Source: Cupriavidus pauculus (GTDB taxonomy: Bacteria > Pseudomonadota > Gammaproteobacteria > Burkholderiales > Burkholderiaceae). Taken from it: a stretch of DNA of 64,000 nucleotides. Of the stretch, positions 31,690 to 40,221 are shown piece after piece. The notes under the pieces were generated by a model that worked only from the letters and a program-made list of their open reading frames with translations, ran no database searches and was not told the origin of the DNA. The position numbers and the translations under genes are program-made. How positions within the stretch are numbered: the stretch's first letter is position 1; each line of letters opens with the position of its first letter. Location: contig NZ_CP033970.1 in assembly GCF_003854935.1 (NCBI RefSeq), positions 496,001 through 560,000 on the forward strand, given 5' to 3'.

Positions 31690-32646
31690 ATGCAACGACG
31701 CGACTTCCTGGGGCTGCTTTCGGCAGCGCTGGTGTTGCCCCCCGAACTGGTACACGCCGCGCCCTCGGTGACCAAGCTGCTGGTGGGTGCCACGCCCGGC
31801 GGCGGCACCGACATCGTCGCCCGCGCGCTGGCGGCCGATCTGGAGCAGCGGCTCAAGCATCCGTTCATCGTCGAGAACCGCGGCGGTGCGGCCGGCAACA
31901 TCGCGGCGGTGGCCGTGTCCAAGGCCGAGCCCGACGGCGGCACGCTGCTGCTCAGCTACACCAGCCACGCGATCAACCCGGCGCTGTTCGACAAGAAGCC
32001 GTTCGACCCGATCAAGGACTTCACGCCGATCTCGCTGATCGCCAGCTCGCCGCTGATCCTGGTGGCGCGGCCCGGGCTGGAAGCGAACAACCTGCGCGAG
32101 CTGATTGCGCTGGCCAAGGCCAAGCCCGGCAAGATCAGCCTGGCCGTGGCGGGCGTGGGCAGCGCCAACCACCTGGCCGGCGAGATGCTCAAGCACGAGG
32201 CCGGCGTCGACATCGTCAGCGTGCCGTACAAGGGTGCCGGCCCGGCCGTGGCCGACGTGGTCGGCAGCCAGGCCGACCTGCTGCTGGGCAACGTCGCCAC
32301 GGTGCAGCCGCTGCTGCAGGCCGGCAAGATCAAGGGGCTTGGCGTCAGCAGCCCGAACCGGCTGCCCGCCTTTCCGAAGCTGGCGCCAATTGCCGAGACC
32401 ATCCCGAATTTCGACTATCGATCCTGGTACGGGCTGCTCGGGCCCGCCGGCATGGCGCCGGAGACGGTCAGGGAGCTGGAAGCCGCCGCCGCAGCGGCCG
32501 TGGCGTCGCCCGCCACGCGCAAACGGCTGACTGGCGAAGGGCTGGAGCCGGTTGGCAACAACGCGGCCCAGTTCACGCAGTTCCTGCAGGGCGAGATTGC
32601 GCGCTGGGCCAAGGTGGTATCGGTCACGCAGACGCGCATCACCTGA
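31690..32646 (+). CDS. Bug family tripartite tricarboxylate transporter receptor
   Basis: 318 residues. A Tat-like leader MQRRDFLGLLSAALVLPPELVHA is followed by the mature TctC/Bug protein. Typical blocks are GATPGGGTDIVARALA, VENRGGAAGNIAA, PDGGTLLLSY, VSVPYKGAGPAVADVVGSQADL and a WYGLLGPAGM segment. Bug proteins bind carboxylates or amides in the periplasm and pass them to a TctA/TctB membrane pair. None is encoded in the window, so it must use a pair encoded elsewhere or act only as a sensor. It is probably co-transcribed with the dioxygenase gene. Its stop faces the IclR gene stop with 24 bases between. Confidence 0.9.
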   Translation: MQRRDFLGLLSAALVLPPELVHAAPSVTKLLVGATPGGGTDIVARALAADLEQRLKHPFIVENRGGAAGNIAAVAVSKAEPDGGTLLLSYTSHAINPALFDKKPFDPIKDFTPISLIASSPLILVARPGLEANNLRELIALAKAKPGKISLAVAGVGSANHLAGEMLKHEAGVDIVSVPYKGAGPAVADVVGSQADLLLGNVATVQPLLQAGKIKGLGVSSPNRLPAFPKLAPIAETIPNFDYRSWYGLLGPAGMAPETVRELEAAAAAAVASPATRKRLTGEGLEPVGNNAAQFTQFLQGEIARWAKVVSVTQTRIT

Positions 32647-32670
32647 CGCCGGCGCCGGCCGCAGTGGCGA

Positions 32671-33477
32671 TTACGGTGGCCCGGCCTGCGCCGCCTGCAC
32701 CGCGTCGCCGATCTCGGCGGCCAGCCGCATCAGCCGGGGCGCCAGCTCGCGCGTGACATCGCCAATGGGCGCGCGCGTGGACACGCTCACGTTCAGCACA
32801 TGCACCGGATAGTGTTCCAGCGCCAGCGGCGTGGCGATGGCCACCACCTCGGGCTGCCAGCTTGCCGCGCACCAGCCGTGGCGGCGCACGTGCGCCACGG
32901 CCGTCTCGATCTCGCGCCGCAGCGCCGGCCAGTGCGCCGAGCGCGCCGCGAAATCGGCCATGCGGGCCGCGTAGTCGGCCTCGGGCGCCACCGCCAGCCA
33001 CGCGCGTCCCAGCGACGTGAGCGCCATCGGCACCCGCTGCCCCGCCACCACACTGCGCAGCGAGGCCTTGCGGCCATGCCGGATCGATTCCAGGTACACC
33101 ATCTCGTCGCGGTCGGCCATGGCCAGCCCCACGTTCAGCGAAGCCGCCTGCGCCAGGTCGCGCATGCGCGGCGCCGCCAGTTGCAGCACCGTCGACCCGC
33201 TGCGCATCGCATGCGCCAGGCTCAGCACGGGCACGCCCAGCCGGTAGGCGCGCAGCGCCGCGTCGTACTGCAGGAATCCCATGTCGACCAGGCTCTGCGT
33301 CAGGCGGCTGACCGTCGAGCGCGCCAGCCCGGTGCGCTCAGCCAGTTCGCCGTTGCCCAGCACCTCCGACCCCGGCCGGAACGCGCGCAGGATCTCGATG
33401 CCGCGCTCCAGCGATCGGCTGGACTGCGCATTGGCCGGGCGGCCGCGCGCCCGGCGCCGGGCGTCACCGGCGTCCAC
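32671..33477 (-). CDS. IclR family transcriptional regulator
   Basis: About 268 residues from a GTG at 33477. After a basic leader, the winged helix reads SRSLERGIEILRAF, GNGELAERTGLARSTVSRLTQSLVDMGFL and YRLG. The effector domain has LNVGLAMADRDEMVYLESI and later blocks ALTSLGRAWLAVA and VLNVSVS. An ATG at 33528 is an alternative start that would overlap the hydrolase gene by 65 bases rather than 14. It is at the downstream end of the minus-strand catabolic cluster and is the best candidate regulator for it. Ligand unknown. Confidence 0.88.
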   Translation of the reverse strand: MDAGDARRRARGRPANAQSSRSLERGIEILRAFRPGSEVLGNGELAERTGLARSTVSRLTQSLVDMGFLQYDAALRAYRLGVPVLSLAHAMRSGSTVLQLAAPRMRDLAQAASLNVGLAMADRDEMVYLESIRHGRKASLRSVVAGQRVPMALTSLGRAWLAVAPEADYAARMADFAARSAHWPALRREIETAVAHVRRHGWCAASWQPEVVAIATPLALEHYPVHVLNVSVSTRAPIGDVTRELAPRLMRLAAEIGDAVQAAQAGPP

Positions 33478-34357
33478 GGTCGATGCCGCCGCCCGCCAGC
33501 CAGTCGTCCAGCCGCGCGTGCACGGCATCGGGCGCCTCGTACTGGACCCAGTGGCCCGCGCCCGCGACAATCGCGCCCTGCCGATCCGCACGGCCGTCGA
33601 CCAGCGCGGCCAGCACGGCCGGCGGATCGGCCGTGACATCGTGCTCGCCGTAGATCACCAGCACCGGGCCGCCGAAACGGTCCAGCGCCTCGGCCAGCCC
33701 GCCCGCGCGGGAAATCTGCTTGCTGCGAAAGCGCGCGTGGCGGCAGGACTCGGTGTAGGCCAGCACGGCCAGCGCGTCGATGCGGCGCGCGTCGGCAATC
33801 ATGAACGCGGCGATGTTGTGGCGCATCGCGTCGGCCAGCGCCGCCGCGTCCGGCGCGCGGCGCCAGTCGACCAAGTCGATGGCCTGCCGGCGCACGCCGC
33901 CGTGCCCGCCCGGCCCCAGCAGCGCCAGACGGCGCACCGCCGGCAGCACGCTGGCCAGATTCGCGGCGGTCAGGCCGCCGAACGAGAACCCGGCGATGTC
34001 GACCGGTCCGTCCACGGGCAGTTGCGCAAAGCCGGCCGCCACGGTGTCCACCAGCGTGCGCAGCGTGCCGTCGGCGGGATCGCCGGACGCGCCGTAGCCG
34101 GGCAGGTCCGGCACCCAGACCGTATGCCGCCGCGCCAGCGCCGCGATGTTGTGCGCCCAGTGCAGCCAGCTACCGTGGCCGCCGTGCACCAGCAGCAGGT
34201 GCGGCCCGGCGCCAAAGCGGCGCCAGACCATGCGGCAGCCCAGCGCGTCGGTCACAAGGACGTCCGCCTGCCGCGCCAGTTGGTCGACGAACGCCGCGGC
34301 ATGGCGGCTGGCGTCGGTGTCGATCGGTACCGCTGTGGCGGCGGCGGGTTCGGTCAT
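33464..34357 (-). CDS. alpha/beta hydrolase
   Basis: 297 residues of the alpha/beta hydrolase fold. The oxyanion segment HLLLVHGGHGSWLHW lies near residue 60, the nucleophile elbow is GFSFGGL near 124-130, the acid is in VIYGEHDV and the base in GAGHWVQYE near the C terminus. The overall pattern resembles hydrolases of meta-cleavage and lactone/ester pathways, but no substrate can be assigned. The ATG at 34357 is chosen because GGGGAG lies eight bases upstream; a GTG at 34366 is less well placed. It follows the acyl-CoA synthetase gene by 25 bases on the same strand. Confidence 0.83.
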   Translation of the reverse strand: MTEPAAATAVPIDTDASRHAAAFVDQLARQADVLVTDALGCRMVWRRFGAGPHLLLVHGGHGSWLHWAHNIAALARRHTVWVPDLPGYGASGDPADGTLRTLVDTVAAGFAQLPVDGPVDIAGFSFGGLTAANLASVLPAVRRLALLGPGGHGGVRRQAIDLVDWRRAPDAAALADAMRHNIAAFMIADARRIDALAVLAYTESCRHARFRSKQISRAGGLAEALDRFGGPVLVIYGEHDVTADPPAVLAALVDGRADRQGAIVAGAGHWVQYEAPDAVHARLDDWLAGGGIDRGRR

Positions 34358-34382
34358 CGTGGGCACTCCCCTGTGCTTGCTG

Positions 34383-36494
34383 TCATGGGCCGATCACCGC
34401 CACGCCGTCCGCCGCGCGCACCCCCTGGCCCGCCGGCAGCACGAAGATCGGGTTGATCTCGGCCTCCACCAGACGCGGCCCCAATGCGGCCGCCATCCGC
34501 GAAAACGCCACGATAGCATCGACCAGCGCGTCCACGTCGGCCTTCGGGCGGCCGCGATAACCGTCAAGCAGCGGCCACGTCTTCAGCGCGCGCACCATCG
34601 ACAGCGCCTCGGCCCGCGACAGCGCGCCCGACGCGGGCAGCAGCCGCAGCGTGGTGTCCTGGAACAGTTCGGCCGTCACGCCGCCCATGCCCAGCAGGAT
34701 GGCCGTGCCGAGCGCATCGCGGTGCGTGCCCAAAATCAGCTCCACGCCGCCGCCGACCATTTCCTGCACCAGGAAGCGCGTGGGCGCCTGGCCCGTGTGC
34801 TGCCGCACGGCGTCACGCATGGCGGCCAGCCGCGTGCCGATGGCGTCCGGCGCCACGTTCACCGCCACGCCGCCGACGTCGCTCTTGTGCGTGATCGACG
34901 CGGACAGGATCTTCAGCACCACGCGCTCGCCCAGCGTGCGCGCGGCGGCCTCTGCGCCGGCCTCGTCCGCCACCACGGTCTCGCGCACGACCGGCACGCC
35001 GAACCGTGCGAACAGTTGCTTGGCGGCGTGCTCGTCGAGCGGGCCTTGCGGCAGGTTGCCGGGCGTGGCGGCGGCGGGCACCGGTTCGGCATCGGCGGCG
35101 GCTTGGGGCGGCTGGCCCGCCGCCAGCATCGCAGCAAACGCCACGGCGCAGCTTTCGGGCGCGCTGAAGGCCGGCACGCCGCGCTGGTTCAGCACGGCCG
35201 CCACCTGCGGCGCGTGCGGGCTGACGTAGGCCAGTACCGGCTTGTCGCTCTCGGGCAGGCAATCGTTGATCGCGTCGGCCATCAGGTCCGGCATGGCCAG
35301 CCCGGACGAGCCGACGATGATCGTCACCGCGTCGTAGCTGGGGCTGGCCAGCAGCGCGCGGATGGCGCCGCGCAGCAGGTCGGGCTGCAGGCCGGCCAGC
35401 GTCACGTCGATCGGATTGCGGTCCAGCGCCGCGTGGTCGCCCGTTTGCAGCGCGCGCAGGCGGGCGGCGGTCTGCGTGTCGGGCGCGGGGGTCTCGAAGC
35501 CCGACACGCCCAGACTGTCGGACACCAGCGTCCCGGCGCCGCCGGTGGACGTCAGCACCGCGATGCGGTTGCCGTGCAGCACGCGGCCCGTGGCCAGCGC
35601 GGCCGGGATGTCGATCAGGTCCGAGAACGTCTGCGCGCGGATCACGCCGACCTGCCGGAACAGCGCGTCGTACATGCGGTCAGCGCCGGCCATGGCGCCC
35701 GTGTGCGACACCGCCGCGCGCGCGCCGGCCTCGGAGCGGCCGATCTTGAACGCCACCACGGGCTTGCCGGCCGCCGCCGCCTTCAGCGCCGCCGCGCGAA
35801 AGCGCTCGACGTTGCGCACGCTTTCCACGTAGAGCGCAATCACGCGCGTGGCCGGGTCGTCAGCCAGGTAGTCGATGAAGTCGGCCAGTTCCAGGTCGGC
35901 CTCGTTGCTGGTGGACACCAGCTTGGACAGCCCGATGCCGCGCGCCGCCGCGCGCGACAGCAGCGCGCCCAGGATGCCGCCGCTCTGCGACACCACGCCG
36001 ATGCTGCCGGCCGGAAAGTGGTCCATCGCCAGCGCGCCGCTGGCCGACAGCGGGATGTTGTCGGTCAGGTTGACCAGCCCGATCGTGTTCGGCCCCAGCA
36101 GGCGCATGCTGCCGGCGGCCTCGATCAGCTCGGCCTGGCGCCGCGCGCCGGCGTCGCCGGTCTCCGTGTAGCCGCTGGCCAGCACGATGGCGGCGCCGGT
36201 GCCGCGCGCGGCCAGTTCGCGCACGGCCTGGTGCGCGCGCTCGGCGCCCAGCAGCACGATGCCCACGTCGGGCACCTCGGGCAGCGAGCCGATATCCGGA
36301 TAGCAGCGGATGCCGTCGATCGTGTCGACCTTCGGATTGACCGGGTAGATCGCGCCGGCAAAGCCGTGGCGCGTCAGGTACGACACCGGGCGTCCGGCGG
36401 TCTTGGCGGGGTCCGCCGACGCGCCGATCACGGCCACGCTGCGCGGTTTGACGAGCCGGGCGATGGCGCCGGCGGAAGACTGTGCGGCCATCAT
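34383..36494 (-). CDS. NDP-forming acyl-CoA synthetase (acetate-CoA ligase family)
   Basis: 703 residues, a fused alpha-beta enzyme of the ADP-forming acyl-CoA synthetase family. The N-terminal CoA-binding domain begins KPRSVAVIGASADPAKTAG and has GPNTIGLVN and VSQSGGILGALL. The phosphorylated histidine is in AAVSHTGAMAGADRMYDA near residue 255-260. The C-terminal ATP-grasp part carries GVPVVRETVV, VLKILSASITHKSDVGGV, LGMGGVTAELFQD and AEINPIFVLP. These enzymes make acyl-CoA from an acid, CoA and ATP, or the reverse. The start ATGATG at 36494 lies two bases after the crotonase stop, indicating coupling. In this cluster it probably activates the acid released by the hydrolase or amidase. Confidence 0.88.
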   Translation of the reverse strand: MMAAQSSAGAIARLVKPRSVAVIGASADPAKTAGRPVSYLTRHGFAGAIYPVNPKVDTIDGIRCYPDIGSLPEVPDVGIVLLGAERAHQAVRELAARGTGAAIVLASGYTETGDAGARRQAELIEAAGSMRLLGPNTIGLVNLTDNIPLSASGALAMDHFPAGSIGVVSQSGGILGALLSRAAARGIGLSKLVSTSNEADLELADFIDYLADDPATRVIALYVESVRNVERFRAAALKAAAAGKPVVAFKIGRSEAGARAAVSHTGAMAGADRMYDALFRQVGVIRAQTFSDLIDIPAALATGRVLHGNRIAVLTSTGGAGTLVSDSLGVSGFETPAPDTQTAARLRALQTGDHAALDRNPIDVTLAGLQPDLLRGAIRALLASPSYDAVTIIVGSSGLAMPDLMADAINDCLPESDKPVLAYVSPHAPQVAAVLNQRGVPAFSAPESCAVAFAAMLAAGQPPQAAADAEPVPAAATPGNLPQGPLDEHAAKQLFARFGVPVVRETVVADEAGAEAAARTLGERVVLKILSASITHKSDVGGVAVNVAPDAIGTRLAAMRDAVRQHTGQAPTRFLVQEMVGGGVELILGTHRDALGTAILLGMGGVTAELFQDTTLRLLPASGALSRAEALSMVRALKTWPLLDGYRGRPKADVDALVDAIVAFSRMAAALGPRLVEAEINPIFVLPAGQGVRAADGVAVIGP

Positions 36495-36496
36495 GT

Positions 36497-37294
36497 TCAA
36501 CCCTTGCTGGCGGTCTTGGCCAGGAACGCCAGCACCGATTCGCGATGCGCGCTGCTGGTGTAGCAGATGCCCTGCGCCTGGCTGCCCTGCGCAAAAACCT
36601 GGTCGGCCGTCAGCTCGAAGGTCTGGTTCAGGATCGACTTGCCCAGCGCCAGCGCCGTGGCCGAGCCCTGCGACATCTCGGCCGCCCAGGCCACGGCCTC
36701 GTCGACGAGCGAATCGCCCGACGCGCTGAGCCGGTCGGCGATGCCCAGTTGCAGCGCCTCGGCCGCTTCCACCTTGCGGCCGCCGAAGATCAACTGCTTG
36801 GCCTGCGCCAGCCCGACGCGGCGCGGCAGGAAGTACATGCCGCCGCCGTCCGGGATCAGGCCGCGATGGATATACGACCACGTGAAGCTGGCCGCCGGCG
36901 CGGCGATCACGAGATCGCAGGCCATCGCCAGGTCGGCGCCCAGGCCGTTGGCCCCGCCATTGACGGCGGCAATGACGGGCTTGGGCATGTCATGCAGCAG
37001 CGCCACGGAGTGATGCACGCGCTGCTGGCGCGACCAGCCGTTGAAACCCACTTCGCCCGGCGGCGCGTCCATGCGGCGCTGCATGCCGGCCACGTCGCCA
37101 CCGGCGCAGAAGCCCTTGCCGCTGCCGGTCAGCACCAGCGCGCGCACGGCACGGTCGGCCGTCACGCGCTCCAGCGCATCGATCAGTTCGGTGCGCATGT
37201 CGTCGCTGATGGCGTTGCGCTTGTCGGGTCGGTTCAGGGTCAGCACGGCGATGCCGTCGCGCTGGTCGAGCTGGATCAGGGTGTATGCGGTCAT
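36497..37294 (-). CDS. crotonase-superfamily enzyme, isomerase-like active site
   Basis: 265 residues of the enoyl-CoA hydratase/isomerase superfamily. The CoA-binding and oxyanion segments are normal: GKGFCAGGDVAGM near 60-71 and VNGGANGLGADLAMACD near 111-127. However, aligned by eye with rat enoyl-CoA hydratase, both catalytic glutamates are replaced, by Tyr141 in FTWSYIHRG and Lys166 in AQAKQLI. An aspartate is present at 149 in GLIPDGGG, as in PaaG-type and delta3,delta2-enoyl-CoA isomerases. The protein is therefore more likely an isomerase, or another crotonase-family reaction, than a hydratase. It lies just upstream of the acyl-CoA synthetase gene. Confidence 0.85.
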   Translation of the reverse strand: MTAYTLIQLDQRDGIAVLTLNRPDKRNAISDDMRTELIDALERVTADRAVRALVLTGSGKGFCAGGDVAGMQRRMDAPPGEVGFNGWSRQQRVHHSVALLHDMPKPVIAAVNGGANGLGADLAMACDLVIAAPAASFTWSYIHRGLIPDGGGMYFLPRRVGLAQAKQLIFGGRKVEAAEALQLGIADRLSASGDSLVDEAVAWAAEMSQGSATALALGKSILNQTFELTADQVFAQGSQAQGICYTSSAHRESVLAFLAKTASKG

Positions 37295-37342
37295 GATCGG
37301 GTCAATGCATTGCGGATGGATTCGGGGGGGTGCGGCGCGCGG

Positions 37343-38332
37343 TCAGTTGACGCCGATGCGGGCGTCCTTGACGACCTTGCCCCAGCGCGCCTCTTCGGCA
37401 CGGACGTAGCGGCCCAGTTCGTCAGGCGTGCCGGGGGTGACGATCAGCCCTTCGGCTTCGGCCCGCTTGCGGAATGCGTCGGCCGTGACGGCCTTGCGCG
37501 CGGCGGCGTTCAGGCGCGCCACCACGGGCGCCGGGGTGCCGGCCGGCGCGAACAGGCCGTACCAGCTTTCGGCCACGTAGCCGGGTACGCCGCTTTCGGC
37601 GATGGTCGGCACCTTGGACAGGTCGGGGCTGGGCGACCGCTGCGCCGTGGTCACGCCCAGCGCGCGCAGCTTGCCGGTTTCCAGCAGGTTGGCGACGGCC
37701 GACGCCGTGGCGAACATCAGGTCCACCTGGCCGCCCAGCAGGTCGGTGATGGCCGGGCCGGCACCCTTGTACGGGATGTGGTTCAGGTCCACGCTGGCCA
37801 GCCGCTTGAACAGCTCGCCCGCCAGGTGCGCCGACGTGCCCGGCCCCTGCGACGCGAACGACAGGCCACCGGGCTTGCCCTTGGCCGCCGCGATCACGTC
37901 GCGCACGGTCTTGTACGGGCTGTCGGCGCGCACCACGAGCACGTTGGGCGAGCGGCCCACCAGCATCACCGGCGTGAACGCCTTGTCGGTGTCGTAGGGC
38001 AGCTTCGGCTGCAGGCTCGGATTGACCGCATGCGCGAACGTGGCCATCACGAGCGTGTAGCCGTCCGGCGCGCTCTTGGCGACGTTGTCGGTGCCGATGA
38101 TCGTGCCGCCGCCGGGCTTGTTGTCGACCACCACGGGCTGGCCCAGGTCCTGCGCCATCGCCACGCCCATCGCACGGGCAATCAGGTCCGTGCCGCCACC
38201 GGGCGAGAACGGCACGACGATGCGGATCGGCTTGTCGGGGAAGGCGGCGTGGGCCGGGGCGCCGGCCATCACGGCCAGCGGAAGCGCCAGCGCCAGCAGT
38301 TGGCGCGCGGCGCGCAGTGCAAAGGTTGCCAA
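37343..38332 (-). CDS. Bug family tripartite tricarboxylate transporter receptor
   Basis: 329 residues. It begins with TTG at 38332: the codon is preceded by GGAG at a six-base spacing, and there is no ATG ahead of the signal peptide. The leader ends in APAHA at about residue 29. The mature protein starts FPDKPIRIVVPFSPGGGTDLIAR, typical Bug wording in two blocks, followed by VDNKPGGGTIIGTD, HIPYKGAGPAITDLLGGQVDL and WYGLFAPAGTP. It lies 48 bases upstream of the crotonase gene in the same direction. As with the other Bug genes here, no TctAB partner is present. Confidence 0.9.
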   Translation of the reverse strand: MATFALRAARQLLALALPLAVMAGAPAHAAFPDKPIRIVVPFSPGGGTDLIARAMGVAMAQDLGQPVVVDNKPGGGTIIGTDNVAKSAPDGYTLVMATFAHAVNPSLQPKLPYDTDKAFTPVMLVGRSPNVLVVRADSPYKTVRDVIAAAKGKPGGLSFASQGPGTSAHLAGELFKRLASVDLNHIPYKGAGPAITDLLGGQVDLMFATASAVANLLETGKLRALGVTTAQRSPSPDLSKVPTIAESGVPGYVAESWYGLFAPAGTPAPVVARLNAAARKAVTADAFRKRAEAEGLIVTPGTPDELGRYVRAEEARWGKVVKDARIGVN

Positions 38333-38408
38333 GGGGGTCTCCTGTCTCTGTTCTGGTATGACAGGAGGTTAGGCCGGGCGGACGCGGAATGCAGCGGGGT
38401 AATTCCGT
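38333..38408 (-). promoter_or_regulatory. promoter region of the Bug/crotonase/synthetase operon
   Basis: Between the TTG start and the G-rich tract. AATTCC (38401-38406) and GGAATT (38414-38419) form an inverted repeat with a seven-base spacer, about 70-87 bases before the start, and the surrounding DNA is the least GC-rich of this region. A regulator site, perhaps for the cluster's IclR protein, is plausible but unproven. Confidence 0.3.
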
Positions 38409-38508
38409 GGGATGGAATTGGGGGTGGTGGGTGGGCAGGCGGGTGGCGGGTGGTGGGTGGTGAGTGGTGAGTGGGGAGGTGGGCAGGCGGAGGGAGGTGT
38501 GGCGGTGG
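38409..38508. repeat. G-rich low-complexity tract (GGTGGG-type)
   Basis: About 100 bases made almost wholly of GGTGGGT, GGCGGGT and GGTGAGT words on the plus strand, with many runs of three or more G spaced by one to five bases. It satisfies the usual pattern for G-quadruplex formation several times over. It is non-coding and lies between the amidase stop and the Bug operon promoter. Confidence 0.8.
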
Positions 38509-38640
38509 TTTGCTCCCCTCTCCCGCGCGCGGGAGAGGGGTCGGGGGTGAGGGCAGGCGGCTCAGGCTGCCACCGTCGCGTCTTGCACCGCTGGCCCTCT
38601 CCCCCAGCCCCTCTCCCGCAGGCGGGAGAGGGGAGCTAAA
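38509..38640. repeat. dispersed GGGAGAGGGG palindromic element, second locus
   Basis: Two inverted repeats of the form CTCCCCTCTCCCGC / GCGGGAGAGGGG bracket a centre that contains CGTCGCGTCTTGCA, the same core word family as in the tandem repeat at 29031-29457. The ends are TTTGCTCCCC and GGGGAGCTAAA, so the whole element is roughly symmetrical. It looks like a REP/BIME-type element. Confidence 0.8.
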
Positions 38641-38666
38641 CCAAGCGGGATGGACGCGCGCCGGCT

Positions 38667-40196
38667 TTACACCGCCGACGCCTCCCTGCCCTGCTTCACT
38701 TTGGCGTCCAGCACCGGCGGGGCGGTGACGATCGACGTCAGCGCCGGTTCGGCCGGTTTCAGCGCGTCGAGGTCGGGCAGCGGGCGGCGCAGGGACGGGA
38801 TGGCCGCGAAGGCCTGTTCCATCGCGTGGGAGATGCCCAGCGTCTCGTGGTCCTTGCGGAAGCCGCCCACGACCTGCAGACCGAACGGCATGCCCTGGTG
38901 GTCGCGGCCGCATGGCAGGGACAGTGCCGGGTGCGTGGCCAGCGTGACCACGTACGTCAGCGACAGCCAGCGGTAGTAGTTCTCCTGCCGCACGCCGTTG
39001 ATCGATTCCGCGTACAGCGACGTCCACGGGAACGGCGACACCGGCGTGGTCGGCGACAGGATCACGTCGTAGTCGCGGTACAGCTGCTGGAACCGCTGCA
39101 GGATGCGCGTCTGCTCGGCCTGCGCCCAGGCGCTGTCCAGCAGCGACATCCGCGCGCCCATCTCGAAGTTGGCGCGCGTGTTCGGGCCCAGTTGCGACGG
39201 ATCGCGCTCGTAGGCGTCGCGCATGCCGGCCACGAAGCTTTCCGCGCGCAGCACGTCGAAGCAGCGGTGCGCCTCGCCCAGGTCCACGTCGATGGCGTCG
39301 CAGGTGCGGAACAGGTGCCGCATGGCGTCGATCTTCTCGCGGAACGTGCGGCGGATGCCGTCGTCCACGTCGCAGCAGCCAAAGTCCTCGGTGTAGGCCA
39401 CGCGCAGGCTGCCCAGGTCCACCGCCGCCGGGGTCAGGAACGACAGCGGGTCCAGCGGGTAGGTCAGCGGATCGCCGGCCGACACGCCGGCCGACGCGGC
39501 AAGCTGCAGGCAGGCGTCGGCCACGGTGCGGCCCATCGGCCCGACCACCGAGATCGGCGTCCAGCCCAGCAGCTTGCGCGAACTGGGCACCACGCCCGGC
39601 GACGGCCGGAAGCCCACCACGCCGCACTTGGCGGCCGGGATGCGCAGCGAGCCGCCGGTATCGGACCCCGTGCACACGGGCAGCAGGTCGGCCGCCAGCG
39701 CCGCGGCCGAGCCGCCCGACGACCCGCCCGCGTTGAGGTTCGGGTTGAACGGGTTGCCCGTGGCGCCCCAGACGTCGTTGCGCGAGTTGGCGCCGGCGCC
39801 CATCTCCGGGATGTTGGTCTTGCCGGCCACGATGGCGCCGGCCGCGCGCAGGCGCGCCACCAGCACGTTGTCCTCGGCGGGGACGTTGTCGCGGTACAGC
39901 GGCGACCCGTAGGTGGTCAGCAGGCCGGCCGTGGCCTCCAGGTCCTTCACGCCGAGCGGCAGCCCGTGCAGCAGCCCCAGCGGCTGGCCGTCCAGCACGG
40001 CGCGCTCGGCGGCGCGGGCTTCGTCGCGGGCCCGGTCGAAGCAGGTGGCCGTCACCGCGTTCAGGAACGGGTTGACCCGCTCGATCTGGGCGATGCACGC
40101 GTCGAGCAGCTCGACCGGCGAGATTTCCTTGCTGCCGATCATGCGGCGCAATTCGGTGGCGGGGCGCGCCACCAGCGTCTTCTGGGCGTCGTTCAC
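38667..40196 (-). CDS. amidase signature family amidase
   Basis: 509 residues. The Ser-cisSer-Lys triad of amidase signature enzymes is intact: Lys84 in GLPLGVKDLE, cis-Ser158 in NAGGSSGGS, and nucleophile Ser182 in GSDTGGSLRIPA. The C-terminal part has ILSPTTPVSPFPW and LSLPCGRD---MPFGLQVVG, common to GatA-like hydrolytic amidases. There is no gatB or gatC nearby, so it is a stand-alone amide hydrolase and not tRNA amidotransferase. It is followed by repeat DNA and preceded by a Bug receptor gene 25 bases upstream on the same strand; that receptor may import its amide substrate. Confidence 0.9.
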   Translation of the reverse strand: MNDAQKTLVARPATELRRMIGSKEISPVELLDACIAQIERVNPFLNAVTATCFDRARDEARAAERAVLDGQPLGLLHGLPLGVKDLEATAGLLTTYGSPLYRDNVPAEDNVLVARLRAAGAIVAGKTNIPEMGAGANSRNDVWGATGNPFNPNLNAGGSSGGSAAALAADLLPVCTGSDTGGSLRIPAAKCGVVGFRPSPGVVPSSRKLLGWTPISVVGPMGRTVADACLQLAASAGVSAGDPLTYPLDPLSFLTPAAVDLGSLRVAYTEDFGCCDVDDGIRRTFREKIDAMRHLFRTCDAIDVDLGEAHRCFDVLRAESFVAGMRDAYERDPSQLGPNTRANFEMGARMSLLDSAWAQAEQTRILQRFQQLYRDYDVILSPTTPVSPFPWTSLYAESINGVRQENYYRWLSLTYVVTLATHPALSLPCGRDHQGMPFGLQVVGGFRKDHETLGISHAMEQAFAAIPSLRRPLPDLDALKPAEPALTSIVTAPPVLDAKVKQGREASAV

Positions 40197-40221
40197 GACT
40201 GTCTCCGGTATGGCTGGGCCA

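Noticed and set aside
34146-36563. 805-codon plus-strand frame opposite the acyl-CoA synthetase
   Set aside because: Antisense by-product of a gene with clear catalytic motifs; no ribosome site.
34383-36881. 832-codon extended start for the acyl-CoA synthetase
   Set aside because: The extra N-terminal part overlaps the crotonase gene and is Gly/Arg-rich noise; the ATGATG at 36494 aligns with the family N terminus.
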